Assembly: GCF_018332515.1 (NCBI RefSeq)
Contig: NZ_BOQD01000172.1
Span: 1 to 46,211, forward strand
DNA from: Bacillus hominis
GTDB taxonomy: Bacteria > Bacillota > Bacilli > Bacillales > Bacillaceae_G
DNA length: 46,211 nt
Reading direction: 5' to 3'
Shown here: positions 30,148 through 39,258 of the stretch, piece by piece
How the letters are laid out: each line of letters starts with the position of its first letter
Numbering within the stretch: the stretch's first letter is position 1
Made by a program: the position numbers and the translations under genes
The notes under the pieces: model-generated
What the model saw: only the letters and a program-made list of their open reading frames with translations
Database searches by the model: none
What the model was told of the DNA's origin: nothing

Positions 30148-30879
30148 ATGTTAACTCCACAACAAATAAATCAATTTAAATCCGTTTTAGAAAAACAAAA
30201 ACAAGAACTAGAGCAAACGATTCAAACACATGAAAATGAAGACCGTGCATCTGAACGCGATTCCGTTGGAGAATTATCTAGCTACGATAACCATCCGGCC
30301 GATATGGCAACAGAATTATATGAACGTGAAAAAGATTTCGGACTCATCGAACTTTGGCATAAACAGCTAGAAGATACGAAACATGCCCTGCAAAAAATTG
30401 AAGCTGGTACGTACGGTATTTGTGAAGTGTCTGGTGAGGAAATTCCATTTGAAAGATTAGAAGCAATGCCAACTGCTACAACATGCATTCAGCACGCGAC
30501 AAATAAATTAAATATGGAAACGCGACCAGTTGAAGAAGAAGTGTTATCTCCTTCTTTCCACAAGCACGATGAAGATCATTCTGTTGAGTACGATGCGGAA
30601 GATGCTTGGCAAGATGTCGCAAATTACGGAACGTCCGAAACACCGTCTGATTTAGAAAGACAAGATTCAAAAAACTATAATGGCATGTACGTAAATAGTG
30701 AGGAAAACGTAGGCTACGTAGAGGATTTTGAAAACTTTATCGGTACGGATATGTATGGGAAAAATCCGCAAGTTTTCGCTACAGAAGAACATGAAGAATA
30801 TGAACAAATGCTCGATGACTTTGAAGAACGCACCTTTAAGGGTGAATTATCTTCAGATGAGTCTGGTTCTAAAGCATAA
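30148..30879 (+). CDS. yteA: YteA-family (DksA/TraR-like) protein
   Basis: Protein of 243 residues. N-terminal coiled coil (about 5-85, rich in Glu/Gln/Lys), then a DksA-type finger YGICEVSGEEIPFERLEAMPTA..., and an acidic C-terminal tail (120-243). Only two of the four finger cysteines remain (C92 and C113); the others are S95 and H116, so metal binding is doubtful. This is the layout of the YteA family of spore-formers. Its function is poorly known; an RNA polymerase secondary-channel role is only suggested by DksA likeness. Confidence 0.85.
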   Translation: MLTPQQINQFKSVLEKQKQELEQTIQTHENEDRASERDSVGELSSYDNHPADMATELYEREKDFGLIELWHKQLEDTKHALQKIEAGTYGICEVSGEEIPFERLEAMPTATTCIQHATNKLNMETRPVEEEVLSPSFHKHDEDHSVEYDAEDAWQDVANYGTSETPSDLERQDSKNYNGMYVNSEENVGYVEDFENFIGTDMYGKNPQVFATEEHEEYEQMLDDFEERTFKGELSSDESGSKA

Positions 30880-30912
30880 AAAAAGCATTCCGAAATTCGG
30901 AATGCTTTTTTT
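30878..30912. terminator. Bidirectional terminator between yteA and csp
   Basis: Long perfect palindrome AAAAAGCATTCCGAA / TTCGGAATGCTTTTT centred near 30895, with A- and T-runs on the two sides; it serves the convergent genes on both strands. Confidence 0.88.
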
Positions 30913-30922
30913 CGCTAGCTAA

Positions 30923-31123
30923 TTAGTTTTTTGTAACGTTAGCTGCTTGTGGTCCGCGGTTTCCATCAACGATTTCGAAAGAAACTTCTTGACCTTCTTC
31001 TAAAGTTTTGAAGCCGTCGCCTTGAATAGCTGAGAAATGTACGAATACGTCTTCTCCGCCTTCAACTTCGATGAAGCCAAAACCTTTTTCGCCGTTAAAC
31101 CATTTAACTTTACCTGTTTGCAT
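30923..31123 (-). CDS. Cold shock protein (CspA family)
   Basis: OB-fold protein of 66 residues with RNP1 (KGFGFIEV) and RNP2 (VFVHFS). It binds single-stranded RNA and DNA and acts as RNA chaperone. The gene has an upstream leader of about 137 bases, typical for cold-inducible csp genes, and a good AGGAGG site. The B. cereus group has several csp paralogues; which one this is cannot be told from the window. Confidence 0.95.
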   Translation of the reverse strand: MQTGKVKWFNGEKGFGFIEVEGGEDVFVHFSAIQGDGFKTLEEGQEVSFEIVDGNRGPQAANVTKN

Positions 31124-31260
31124 GTCATGTACCTCCTAAATAAAAATGAAACTATGAATCCACATGAAAAGGTGGATATAAAGGACATGAATGTATAACA
31201 AGCTTACAGCCTTTAATACAACGTGCTTTATTTCCGTACCACATTATGTAGCTCAATAGT
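31124..31260 (-). promoter_or_regulatory. Long structured 5' leader of the csp gene
   Basis: Between the predicted start of transcription (about 31260) and the ATG lies a ~137-base untranslated leader. It contains a hairpin ATCCAC...GTGGAT (about 31157-31176) shortly before the ribosome site. Long leaders with temperature-dependent folds are common in csp genes; the thermo-switch role here is an inference. Confidence 0.5.
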
Positions 31261-31266
31261 GTTTTC

Positions 31267-31295
31267 ACTATATCATGCTATATCGAAAACGTCAA
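31267..31295 (-). promoter_or_regulatory. Promoter of the csp gene
   Basis: Minus strand TTGACG (31290-31295), 17-base spacer, TATAGT (31267-31272): a near-consensus sigma-A promoter. Confidence 0.7.
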
Positions 31296-31446
31296 ATGAG
31301 AACACTTTCACCCTATCGTTTTTTATAATCCTAGTATAACCTTAAATTTTCATTCTATTTTTATTCAAAAAATTAACAAAAATACAGTATTCTAATTCCT
31401 TTGATTTCTGTACAATATAATTACTACATATGATGAGGTGAAAAAA

Positions 31447-32229
31447 ATGCAAGCACATGAAATCGAATATAAATTATATGGCGATGATATGCAGTTTGTT
31501 GAAATTGAATTAGATCCAGAAGAAAGCGTTATCGCAGAAGCTGGCGCAATGATGATGATGGAAGATCATATCGAAATGGAAACGATTTTCGGTGATGGTT
31601 CTGGACCATCTGGTGGTCTATTCGGTAAATTAATGGGCGCAGGTAAACGTCTCGTTACAGGTGAAAGCATGTTTATGACTGTCTTTACAAATACGGGCCA
31701 TGGCAAACGTCACGTATCATTCGCCGCTCCTTATCCTGGAAAAATTATTCCTGTTGATTTAACAGAATATCAAGGAAAAGTAGTCTGCCAAAAAGATGCA
31801 TTTCTTTGTGCTGCAAAAGGTGTTTCTATCGGAATCGAATTTACAAAGAAAATTGGAACTGGTTTCTTCGGTGGTGAAGGTTTCATCATGCAGAAACTTG
31901 AAGGTGACGGACTCGCTTTCATGCACGCAGGCGGAACAGTATATAAGCGTGAATTGAAACCTGGTGAAAAACTTCGCATTGATACAGGTTGTCTCGTTGC
32001 AATGACAAAAGACGTTAATTATGATGTTCAATTCGTTGGAAAAGTAAAAACAGCTCTATTTGGCGGAGAAGGTTTATTCTTCGCTACGCTAGAAGGTCCT
32101 GGAACGGTTTGGATTCAGTCCTTAACACTTAGTCGCTTAGCAGCTCGTCTTACAAGCCCAGCAGCTCAAAGCAGCGGTGAAGGCAGCGTTTTAGGTGGAC
32201 TTGGTCGTCTTTTAGATGGAAAAGAGTAA
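31447..32229 (+). CDS. AIM24/TIGR00266-family protein
   Basis: Protein of 260 residues, all-beta in appearance, of the AIM24 (formerly DUF124) family. Typical features: [19 protein letters not shown] at the start, [38 protein letters not shown] and [14 protein letters not shown]. The ATG at 31447 is preferred to GTG at 31438 because GATGAGGTG (31432-31440) is the ribosome site. The biochemical role of bacterial members is unknown. It has no signal peptide or membrane segment and ends in a terminator, so it is probably transcribed alone. Confidence 0.85.
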   Translation: MQAHEIEYKLYGDDMQFVEIELDPEESVIAEAGAMMMMEDHIEMETIFGDGSGPSGGLFGKLMGAGKRLVTGESMFMTVFTNTGHGKRHVSFAAPYPGKIIPVDLTEYQGKVVCQKDAFLCAAKGVSIGIEFTKKIGTGFFGGEGFIMQKLEGDGLAFMHAGGTVYKRELKPGEKLRIDTGCLVAMTKDVNYDVQFVGKVKTALFGGEGLFFATLEGPGTVWIQSLTLSRLAARLTSPAAQSSGEGSVLGGLGRLLDGKE

Positions 32230-32254
32230 AAAGTGCCCTTATGGGGCGCTTTTT
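32228..32254 (+). terminator. Terminator of the AIM24-family gene
   Basis: AAAAAGTGCCC (32228-32238) pairs with GGGCGCTTTTT (32244-32254), one G-T pair. The stop codon of the convergent MerR gene lies within it. Confidence 0.8.
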
Positions 32255-33023
32255 ATTTAGGTGGACTATACAAACCATTTTGGATCATGTAGTATTCCAT
32301 CGCTTTATTGAGCCATGCCTCTTCTTCCTCCGTATAAGGGGACGGCATCATATTATTATATTGTTCTTCTACACTCTCTAATTTACTTAAAGAGTACATT
32401 GCCTCTTCACCAACATACTTAAAGGTTGCTTTCATATGTTGGTCCACAAGATTTTGTACTTCTGGGTCATCGATTGGTTTTCCAAATAACCTTTTTACTT
32501 CTTTTGATAAGCGGACAAACTCTTTATCTAGTTCCATCATCCCTTCCTCAGGTTTATTATATAATTCCTCAATCATTTCCCTCGGTATGGATTCCTCGAG
32601 CCATAATCGTTGTTCGTTTTCTTTTTGGATGCTACTAATTAAACTTATTAATATGTCACTATCTACCTGTTCATCTTCCTCAAGCAATAAAATTGTTCGT
32701 TCAATTGCCTTCATGGAAACCTCAAGCTGTCTCTTTTTCTCTTCGAAAGCTCTTTTCTGATTTTGCAACGTTTCCTTTAAGCTCATATTTAAACTCGGCA
32801 TACTAAACATACAACGTATTTCATCTAGACTATATCCCAAAATCTTCAAACTCACTATCTTTTGTAATGTTAAAATATCCTTCCCTCTATATGCGCGGTG
32901 GCCAGAGCTAATATTTTTTTCTGGATTAAGTAATCCAATCTCATCGTAATATTGCAGTGTACGTATCGATGTGCCCGTTCTCTTTGAAAACTCACCAATT
33001 GAATAAACTTCTTTTTTGCTCAC
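32253..33023 (-). CDS. MerR-family regulator with TipAS-like domain
   Basis: Regulator of 256 residues. MerR DNA-binding head: YSIGEFSKRTGTSIRTLQYYDEIGLL and GHRAYRGKDILTLQKIVSLKILGYSLDEIR (residues 7-71). A coiled coil follows (80-115), then an all-helical domain like TipAS (about 150-250; FVRLSKEVKRLF, YMIQNGLYSP). TipAS domains bind thiopeptide and other drugs, and such regulators often activate multidrug resistance. No target gene is adjacent, and the lipase upstream is divergent, with about 140 bases between. GTG start with AGGAGGAG site. Confidence 0.83.
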   Translation of the reverse strand: MSKKEVYSIGEFSKRTGTSIRTLQYYDEIGLLNPEKNISSGHRAYRGKDILTLQKIVSLKILGYSLDEIRCMFSMPSLNMSLKETLQNQKRAFEEKKRQLEVSMKAIERTILLLEEDEQVDSDILISLISSIQKENEQRLWLEESIPREMIEELYNKPEEGMMELDKEFVRLSKEVKRLFGKPIDDPEVQNLVDQHMKATFKYVGEEAMYSLSKLESVEEQYNNMMPSPYTEEEEAWLNKAMEYYMIQNGLYSPPK

Positions 33024-33164
33024 CCTACACTCCTCCTAACAATATGTCTACAAAAATCATACTCCCTCACGTAACTGTAGGTTCAAGCCTTTTTTCAAAA
33101 AGAATGAATCAAGTCCCTCACTGCATATATTGAACTATACCTTTTCTTAAGGAGGGCTTTCTCG

Positions 33165-33887
33165 ATGCGTACTCCTTTATCCTTTGATAAAGATACTGCC
33201 ATATTATTAGCTTCTTGCTGCGATCTAACGTATGAACAATATAAACAAAATGGGATTTTTGAAATACCTGATGGATTTCAATATGTACAAGGCTTTCAAG
33301 GAAAAGCGATTCAAACGATGGAATGGTTTGGGTTCATATTAGAATCTGAAGATACAATTATTGTAGCTTTTAGGGGCACACAAACAGATACAGATTGGAT
33401 TATCGATTCACTCGTCAACCAAAGGCCATACCCATACGCTTTAAATAGCGGAAATGTTCATAACGGCTTTCTTTCAATTTATGAATCTTGCCGGGATCCT
33501 ATTATGGATATGCTCGTGTCATTACCAGCCCATAAGAAACTTCTTGCAACAGGCCATAGCTTAGGAGGTGCACTCGCTACACTACACATACTAGATGCAC
33601 GTATAAATACTGCCTTCGCACAGTACGGTCTTTATACATTTGCCTCTCCAAAAGTTGGAGATATCGCCTTTCGAAATTATTATAAGCTGCAAGTAGCTAG
33701 TAGCTTTCGTTTTGTCAATTTATTTGATGTCGTTCCTCTTCTCCCTCCGCGCAATGTTAATTTTAATGATCAAAACTGGGAATATGCACACGTCCATCAC
33801 AACATGACATTTACAAAAAATACAAAATCCATTACAAATAATCATGCCATTACAACATACAAAACATGTCTGACCTCTCATTTTTAA
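33165..33887 (+). CDS. Class 3 lipase-family protein
   Basis: Alpha/beta hydrolase of 240 residues with lipase_3 features: FRGTQTDTDWIID near 69-81, nucleophile S132 in ATGHSLGGALATLH, Asp D188 in NLFDVVPLLPP, and a His in the AHVHHNMT region (209-212). No signal peptide is visible, so it is probably cytoplasmic or leaves by another route. Substrate class: esters of fatty acids. Good AAGGAGG ribosome site. The MerR-type regulator is divergent from it and may control it (inference). Confidence 0.86.
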   Translation: MRTPLSFDKDTAILLASCCDLTYEQYKQNGIFEIPDGFQYVQGFQGKAIQTMEWFGFILESEDTIIVAFRGTQTDTDWIIDSLVNQRPYPYALNSGNVHNGFLSIYESCRDPIMDMLVSLPAHKKLLATGHSLGGALATLHILDARINTAFAQYGLYTFASPKVGDIAFRNYYKLQVASSFRFVNLFDVVPLLPPRNVNFNDQNWEYAHVHHNMTFTKNTKSITNNHAITTYKTCLTSHF

Positions 33888-33898
33888 CCAGTAAACAA

Positions 33899-33927
33899 TT
33901 GGAAATTAAATATTTGTATACTATAAT
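33899..33927 (+). promoter_or_regulatory. Promoter of the 44-codon membrane peptide gene
   Basis: TTGGAA (33899-33904), 17-base spacer, TATAAT (33922-33927). It starts inside the sequence just after the lipase stop, giving a leader of about 30 bases. Confidence 0.7.
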
Positions 33928-33963
33928 AATCTATGAAATTACTTTTGGATGAGGGGACCTTAC

Positions 33964-34098
33964 ATGTTAAAATTTATCTTTGCACTTTTTCTCATTGTAA
34001 TTTTTTCGGTTACAGGTTTCTTTACATTTTCATACTTTGCGACAGGGGAATATGGCGGAACAGGTATAATATATACATTCATGCCTTACCTTTCTTAA
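33964..34098 (+). CDS. Small membrane peptide, 44 residues
   Basis: Starts ATG at 33964 behind GGATGAGGGG and ends TAA at 34098. The peptide begins MLKFIFALFLIVIFSVTGFF, a single hydrophobic segment or signal-like helix (2-26), then a short polar tail with GEYGGTG and an end of YTFMPYLS. Its own consensus promoter, ribosome site and strong terminator make it a convincing independent gene, although it is too short for usual gene calls. No family recognised. Possibilities are a membrane regulator peptide or an orphan small protein. Confidence 0.65.
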   Translation: MLKFIFALFLIVIFSVTGFFTFSYFATGEYGGTGIIYTFMPYLS

Positions 34099-34109
34099 GC
34101 AAAATAAAT

Positions 34110-34140
34110 AAAACGAGCTTAATCTCATTAAGCTCGTTTT
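34110..34140 (+). terminator. Terminator of the small membrane peptide gene
   Basis: Perfect 14-base stem AAAACGAGCTTAAT / ATTAAGCTCGTTTT (34110-34123 with 34127-34140), three-base loop, T-rich tail. Confidence 0.88.
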
Positions 34141-34184
34141 ATTTTTCTAAGCAAGCGCATCCCTGTTTTAAAAGTGAATAAATA

Positions 34185-34207
34185 AAAGCCCCTTCAAAAG
34201 GGGCTTT
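34185..34207 (-). terminator. Terminator of the glg operon
   Basis: AAAGCCCCTT (34185-34194) pairs with AAGGGGCTTT (34198-34207), just after the glgP stop on the minus strand, followed by T-rich sequence. Confidence 0.8.
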
Positions 34208-34210
34208 CAT

Positions 34211-36619
34211 CTAAAAAAGTTTAACAGTATTACCAATACCCCAAATTTCATTACTGTACTGCAAAATTGTTCGATCACTCGCAAAATGCCCAGATTGTGC
34301 AATGTTCAAAATCGACATTTCCAGCCATTTCTTCCTATTTTCATAGGCCCTTCCAACAGCTTCTTGTCTTTCAGCATATGGGCTAAAATCTCGAAGAACG
34401 AAGTATTCATCATTTTGAATAACGAGGGAATCATAAATCGCTTCAAATTCAGCTCCCGACTGTGCAAAGAAACCATTCGTTAACTGATCGACTACTTTTT
34501 TAATGTGCATATTGTGATGATAATAGTCACTTGCACGATATCCGCCATTTTGGTAATAATGAAGAACCTCATCCGCCGTTAAGCCGAAAATGAAGCAGGC
34601 ATCATCACCGACCCGATCTTTTATTTCAATATTAGCTCCGTCTAACGTTCCGAGTGTAATTGCACCATTCATCATGAATTTCATGTTACCTGTTCCTGAC
34701 GCTTCTTTACTCGCAGTTGAAATTTGTTCACTTACATCTGCCGCTGGGAATACATCTTCCGCTAAAGAAACTCGGTAGTTTTCTAGAAAGATAACTTTCA
34801 TAAATTGACTTACGTACGGATCGGTATTTACTTTTCTTGCAAGCTCATTTATTAATTTAATAATTTTCTTCGCATAATAATAGCCAGGTGATGCTTTCGC
34901 TCCAAAAATAAAAGTACGCGGGTAAAATGAAAAACTAGTATCCTCTTTTAAACGGTTATACAAGTACAAAATATGAAGAACATTTAATAACTGTCGTTTA
35001 TAGGCATGTAGCCTTTTCACTTGCACATCAAAAATAGAATTTGGATCAATCGTGATCCCCATTTTATTATGAATGCGCTCCGCTAAAATAATCTTACGCT
35101 CTTGTTTTACCCCTGCAAGCTTTTCTTGAAAACTACCATTTTGATAAAATGCTTGTAAAGCTTGCAATTTAATCGGCTCTTTCTTCCATTCTTCTCCAAT
35201 CGCTTCCGAAATAAGATTCGTCAGCTGCGGATTCGCCTTCATTAGCCAGCGCCTATGAGCAATTCCATTCGTTTTATTATTAAACTTATCTGGATAAAAT
35301 TCATAGAACAATCGCATTTCACGCTGCTTTAAAATTTCTGTATGAATTTTCGCCACACCGTTAACGCTATGGCTACCAACAATCGCTAAATGAGCCATTT
35401 TCACAAGGTCATGCGCAATAATGGCCATATCCTCAATACGCTTCCAATCGTACGAATAACGGTTCCAAAGCTCATGACAGAAACGTTCATTAATTTCTTC
35501 AATAATCATATAAATTCTCGGTAATAACGGTTTAAAAATGTGAATTGGCCATTTCTCAAGCGCTTCTGATAACGTCGTATGATTCGTATAGGAAATCGTC
35601 TGCGTTGTTATGCGCCAAGCTTCTTCCCATGTCAATTTTTCTTCGTCTAATAAAATACGCATAAGTTCTGGAATTGCTAGAACCGGATGTGTATCGTTTA
35701 TATGAATCGCGATTTTTTCATGTAACTGACGAAGACTACCGTGTCTCTCCCTATGCATACGAACGATATTTTGCAAACTTGCTGATACGAGGAAATACTG
35801 TTGTTTTAAACGAAGTATTTTCCCCTCATCATGCGTATCATCTGGATATAAAAACTCCGATACGGCCTCTGTTTCACGCTTATATTTCAAAATATCTTTA
35901 CAATTTTGCGGAAAGGGAACTGGCTCCGCATTCCAAAGCCGAAGCGTATTCACAGTACTTGTTTCATACCCTACAACTGGAACGTCGTATGGTACTGCCA
36001 TAATAACTTCTGCATTTGTATGCCTGAACTCTAAACGTCCATCAATTTCTAGTGGTTCAACGTTGCCAAAATAACTTACTTCTACGGCTTGGTCATACCT
36101 TCTTACTTCCCAAACGTTTTCATGAAGAAGCCACTGTTCTGGAAATTCTACTTGATAGCCATCAACAATTTTTTGATCAAACAGACCATGCTTATAACGA
36201 ATACCACAGCCATGTCCTGGTAAGTTTAAAGAAGCGAGTGAATCGAGGAAACAGGCTGCTAAACGTCCAAGCCCACCATTACCAAGGCCAGCATCTGCTT
36301 CAATCTCTTCTAACTCTTGCAAAGAAATTCCAAGTTCAAAAAGTCCTTTTTCGCATACATCTCGAATGCCTAAATTTAATATGTTACTGCCAAGCAAACG
36401 TCCAAGTAAAAACTCAATGGATAAATAATACATTTGCTTTTGATCTCCAGAACGATAACTTTCATTCGTTGCAATCCATTGACTATTCATATACTCACGT
36501 ACCATATGACCGAGCGTATTATACTGATCACGAGTTGTAGAATCTTTGAAACTTTTCCCATACATCGTTTCTAATTTTTCTAGAAAAGCGGATTTGAAGC
36601 TTTCAACATGAGTAAACAT
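34211..36619 (-). CDS. glgP: Glycogen phosphorylase
   Basis: Family GT35 enzyme of 802 residues, the normal length. The PLP lysine lies in the motif EASGTGNMKFMMNGA and is followed by TLDGANIEI; DAGLGNGGLGRLAACFLDS appears in the N-terminal half and VKRLHAYKRQLLN in the C-terminal half. It cuts alpha-1,4 glucan with phosphate to glucose 1-phosphate. Last gene of glgB-C-D-A-P, 18 bases after glgA, so synthesis and breakdown enzymes share one transcript, as in B. subtilis. Confidence 0.96.
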   Translation of the reverse strand: MFTHVESFKSAFLEKLETMYGKSFKDSTTRDQYNTLGHMVREYMNSQWIATNESYRSGDQKQMYYLSIEFLLGRLLGSNILNLGIRDVCEKGLFELGISLQELEEIEADAGLGNGGLGRLAACFLDSLASLNLPGHGCGIRYKHGLFDQKIVDGYQVEFPEQWLLHENVWEVRRYDQAVEVSYFGNVEPLEIDGRLEFRHTNAEVIMAVPYDVPVVGYETSTVNTLRLWNAEPVPFPQNCKDILKYKRETEAVSEFLYPDDTHDEGKILRLKQQYFLVSASLQNIVRMHRERHGSLRQLHEKIAIHINDTHPVLAIPELMRILLDEEKLTWEEAWRITTQTISYTNHTTLSEALEKWPIHIFKPLLPRIYMIIEEINERFCHELWNRYSYDWKRIEDMAIIAHDLVKMAHLAIVGSHSVNGVAKIHTEILKQREMRLFYEFYPDKFNNKTNGIAHRRWLMKANPQLTNLISEAIGEEWKKEPIKLQALQAFYQNGSFQEKLAGVKQERKIILAERIHNKMGITIDPNSIFDVQVKRLHAYKRQLLNVLHILYLYNRLKEDTSFSFYPRTFIFGAKASPGYYYAKKIIKLINELARKVNTDPYVSQFMKVIFLENYRVSLAEDVFPAADVSEQISTASKEASGTGNMKFMMNGAITLGTLDGANIEIKDRVGDDACFIFGLTADEVLHYYQNGGYRASDYYHHNMHIKKVVDQLTNGFFAQSGAEFEAIYDSLVIQNDEYFVLRDFSPYAERQEAVGRAYENRKKWLEMSILNIAQSGHFASDRTILQYSNEIWGIGNTVKLF

Positions 36620-36637
36620 TTTTTCACCACCTGAATG

Positions 36638-38068
36638 TTATTCCATGAGACTTTTATACAATTTCTTGTATGCAAGAGCCGATTTTCCCCAGCTATAATC
36701 TTCAGTCATCGCTTGCTTTACAAGCCTATCCCATACTGGTTTATCTTGATAAAACTCAATTGCACGAAGAATCGTATGTAACATGTCATGCGCATTAAAA
36801 TTCGTAAAGCTAAAGCCATTCCCAATTCCAGTTTCCTCATCGTAAGAATGTACAGTGTCATTTAATCCGCCTGTTTCTCTTACAATTGGAATCGTGCCAT
36901 ATGCGAGCGCAATAAGTTGTCCAAGTCCACACGGTTCAAACAACGATGGCATTAAAAATAAATCGCTTCCCGCGTACACTTGGTGCGCTAACGCTTCATT
37001 AAATCCAATATATACTTTTACCTTTTCTGGATACTCGTATGCCATCCATTCAAAGAACTGCTCGTATTCAGAATCGCCTGACCCCAAAATAATACATTGC
37101 ACATCTTCTTCCATTATTTCACGGAATACAGTACGTACTAGATCAAGCCCCTTTTGCTTTGTTAATCGTGTTACCATCGAAATAACTGGTGTATCTTCTT
37201 TTTCTGGTAAACCAAAATAACGCTGCAATGCGCGTTTATTTTCATTCTTTTCATCTAGCGACTCTGCACTATACTGAGCCGTAATATATGGATCTGTTTC
37301 TGGATTATATACGCTCGTATCAATTCCATTTACAATGCCACTAAGCTTATCATTATACTTTCGTAGCAATCCATCTAACTTCTCACCGAAAAACTCATAT
37401 TGAATCTCTTCTTTATATGTCGGGCTAACCGCTGTAATTTGGTCAGATGCGATAATACCGCCTTTCATAAAGTTCACGTTTCCATAAAACTCAAGCTGTT
37501 CACTATGAAAATATTCATGACCAAGATCCAGTAAGTCATACATCACTTCAGGAGGAAATACACCTTGGAACTGCAAGTTATGAATCGTATATACCGTTTT
37601 AATATGCTCATATAACGGGTTATCTTGATACTTTTCACGAAGTAAGAAATTCACCATAGCTGTATGCCAATCATGGCTATGAAGAACATCTACTTCGAAA
37701 TCGAGATGCGGAATACACTCTAAAACTGCTTTTGAAAAATAAGAAAAACGCTCCCCATCATCATAATGGCCATATAGAGAATCTCTCTTAAAATAATATT
37801 CATTATCTATTAAGTAATACGTAATCCCATCCTGCTCACCTTTTAAAATCCCGCAATATTGGTTTCTCCATCCAAGAGGAACGTTAATTACTTTGTGAAG
37901 CGTACATCCTTCTCTTAACTCTTTCGGGATAAGACTGTAGTTTGGAAGTATAATGCGAACATTCACTCCTAATTTTTTTAATTCCTTTGGGAGCGCTCCT
38001 GCTACATCGGCTAAACCTCCGGATTTAATAAACGGTACACATTCTGATACTGCAAATAAAATATTCAC
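36638..38068 (-). CDS. glgA: Glycogen synthase (ADP-glucose)
   Basis: GT5 enzyme of 476 residues: VKSGG-type ADP-glucose loop seen as IKSGGLADV near residues 14-22, [30 protein letters not shown] and the C-terminal [12 protein letters not shown] with GGLNDTV. The start is taken as GTG at 38068, which gives the normal N-terminus (Met-Asn-Ile-Leu-Phe); a GTG at 38080 would add four residues. The stop of a 12-codon upstream frame (38103-38065) overlaps this GTG, so coupling is possible. A bcr1-like remnant hairpin lies between glgD and this gene. Confidence 0.93.
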   Translation of the reverse strand: MNILFAVSECVPFIKSGGLADVAGALPKELKKLGVNVRIILPNYSLIPKELREGCTLHKVINVPLGWRNQYCGILKGEQDGITYYLIDNEYYFKRDSLYGHYDDGERFSYFSKAVLECIPHLDFEVDVLHSHDWHTAMVNFLLREKYQDNPLYEHIKTVYTIHNLQFQGVFPPEVMYDLLDLGHEYFHSEQLEFYGNVNFMKGGIIASDQITAVSPTYKEEIQYEFFGEKLDGLLRKYNDKLSGIVNGIDTSVYNPETDPYITAQYSAESLDEKNENKRALQRYFGLPEKEDTPVISMVTRLTKQKGLDLVRTVFREIMEEDVQCIILGSGDSEYEQFFEWMAYEYPEKVKVYIGFNEALAHQVYAGSDLFLMPSLFEPCGLGQLIALAYGTIPIVRETGGLNDTVHSYDEETGIGNGFSFTNFNAHDMLHTILRAIEFYQDKPVWDRLVKQAMTEDYSWGKSALAYKKLYKSLME

Positions 38069-38142
38069 CTGTTGTCCCACTGCACGAAAAGCGTATACAT
38101 CATAAATCGCTCTTCTTACAGCTTCCTCCCTTCAAGTTTTCA

Positions 38143-38197
38143 TATAGAGTAAAACCTTAATTAGTGGGGGTTTTCTAAATCCCCCACTAATTATGCA
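38143..38197 (-). repeat. Truncated bcr1-like 3' end between glgD and glgA
   Basis: On the minus strand a hairpin ATTAGTGGGGG...CCCCCACTAAT is followed by ATTAAGGTTTTACTCTATA. The complete repeat at the left edge of the window has the same hairpin and ends ATTAAAGTTTCACTTTATA, so about 55 bases align at roughly 80%. Upstream parts of the repeat are missing. It also looks like a terminator with a poor T-run and could reduce read-through into glgA-glgP. Confidence 0.55.
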
Positions 38198-38205
38198 CCT
38201 GCTAT

Positions 38206-39240
38206 TTACGAATAACTGTTGATTGTACTATTTTGTACACTACCTTTTTCTACAACATATGGCTCATCAGCACTTCCTTTTAACACTACGCCGTCGCCAA
38301 GTTTCACATCTTTATCAATAATAACACCGTCTATTATGCAATTATCTCCAATTTGGCTCTTTTGCATAATAATACTATTACGAACAATTGAACCTTTTCC
38401 AATTTTAACAGAACGGGAGACAACACTATTTTCCACTTTACCTTCAATAATACTGCCGTTTGCAATCATCGTATTTTTCACTACTGCACCCTTCATATAA
38501 CGAGTTGGTGGCTCATCTTTTACTTTCGTAAAGATTGGTACTTCTTTCTTAAATAATTGCTTCCAAATAGAAGGCTGCAAAATTTCTAGAGTATGTTTAT
38601 AGTAGCTTTCAATCGAATCAATAATAGCTACATATCCTGTATGTTCGTACGTAGCAATATGCAGTGATTTTCCGCGCTTTTCTCTCACTACATCAAATAA
38701 ACTGTATTGCTCCACATCTTTATATGTCTCAAATAAATCTAACAATAATTGTTTCTTTAACACGTATGTTTGAAGCGAAACCCCTTCATGACAAACTTCA
38801 GTAATATCAGCTTCCGTATGTATATGTCGCTCTAACACCGCTTGAAAATTTAATGCTGTTACGAGATGGCTATTCGTAATAACAACGTATTCTTCTCTAG
38901 CTCTTAGAAAATAATCAATATGTCTTCTAAAATGTGCAAAAGATCCAAATTCATCTTGATCACATTGGCAGTTCGGTGGGAATAAAAACAGTCCATCACG
39001 CTTTCTATCTAAATCCCACTGTTGTCCTGAACCGACATGATCCATTAAAGAACGATTTTTATGACTTGTAAAAACCGCCACGCTATGAATGTTAGAATTC
39101 ACCATATTTGAAAGCATGAAATCAATGAGTCGGTAACGGCCTCCAAACGGTAACGCCGCTAATGAACGATGCCCTGTTACTTTCTTTAAGGAAGGAAAAC
39201 TTCCCGTTGCATTAATAATTCCTAACATTTTTTCTCCCAT
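38206..39240 (-). CDS. glgD: Glycogen biosynthesis protein GlgD
   Basis: Nucleotidyltransferase-like protein of 344 residues: MLGIINATGSF in place of the usual GGxGxRL loop, GGRYRLIDFMLSN, then left-handed beta-helix repeats at the C-terminus (SVKIGKGSIVRNSII, SQIGDNCIIDGVII). The pyrophosphorylase catalytic motif is degenerate, as in other GlgD proteins, which act as regulatory partners of GlgC in a heterotetramer. It lies 18 bases after glgC. A second ATG at 39228 with GGGAG in front is possible. Confidence 0.93.
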   Translation of the reverse strand: MGEKMLGIINATGSFPSLKKVTGHRSLAALPFGGRYRLIDFMLSNMVNSNIHSVAVFTSHKNRSLMDHVGSGQQWDLDRKRDGLFLFPPNCQCDQDEFGSFAHFRRHIDYFLRAREEYVVITNSHLVTALNFQAVLERHIHTEADITEVCHEGVSLQTYVLKKQLLLDLFETYKDVEQYSLFDVVREKRGKSLHIATYEHTGYVAIIDSIESYYKHTLEILQPSIWKQLFKKEVPIFTKVKDEPPTRYMKGAVVKNTMIANGSIIEGKVENSVVSRSVKIGKGSIVRNSIIMQKSQIGDNCIIDGVIIDKDVKLGDGVVLKGSADEPYVVEKGSVQNSTINSYS

Positions 39241-39258
39241 TCATTTCATCCCCCTTTT

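Noticed and set aside
31124-31437. A metabolite riboswitch before the csp or AIM24-family gene
   Set aside because: The csp leader has one clear small hairpin but no known riboswitch core; a cold-sensitive leader is the simpler reading.
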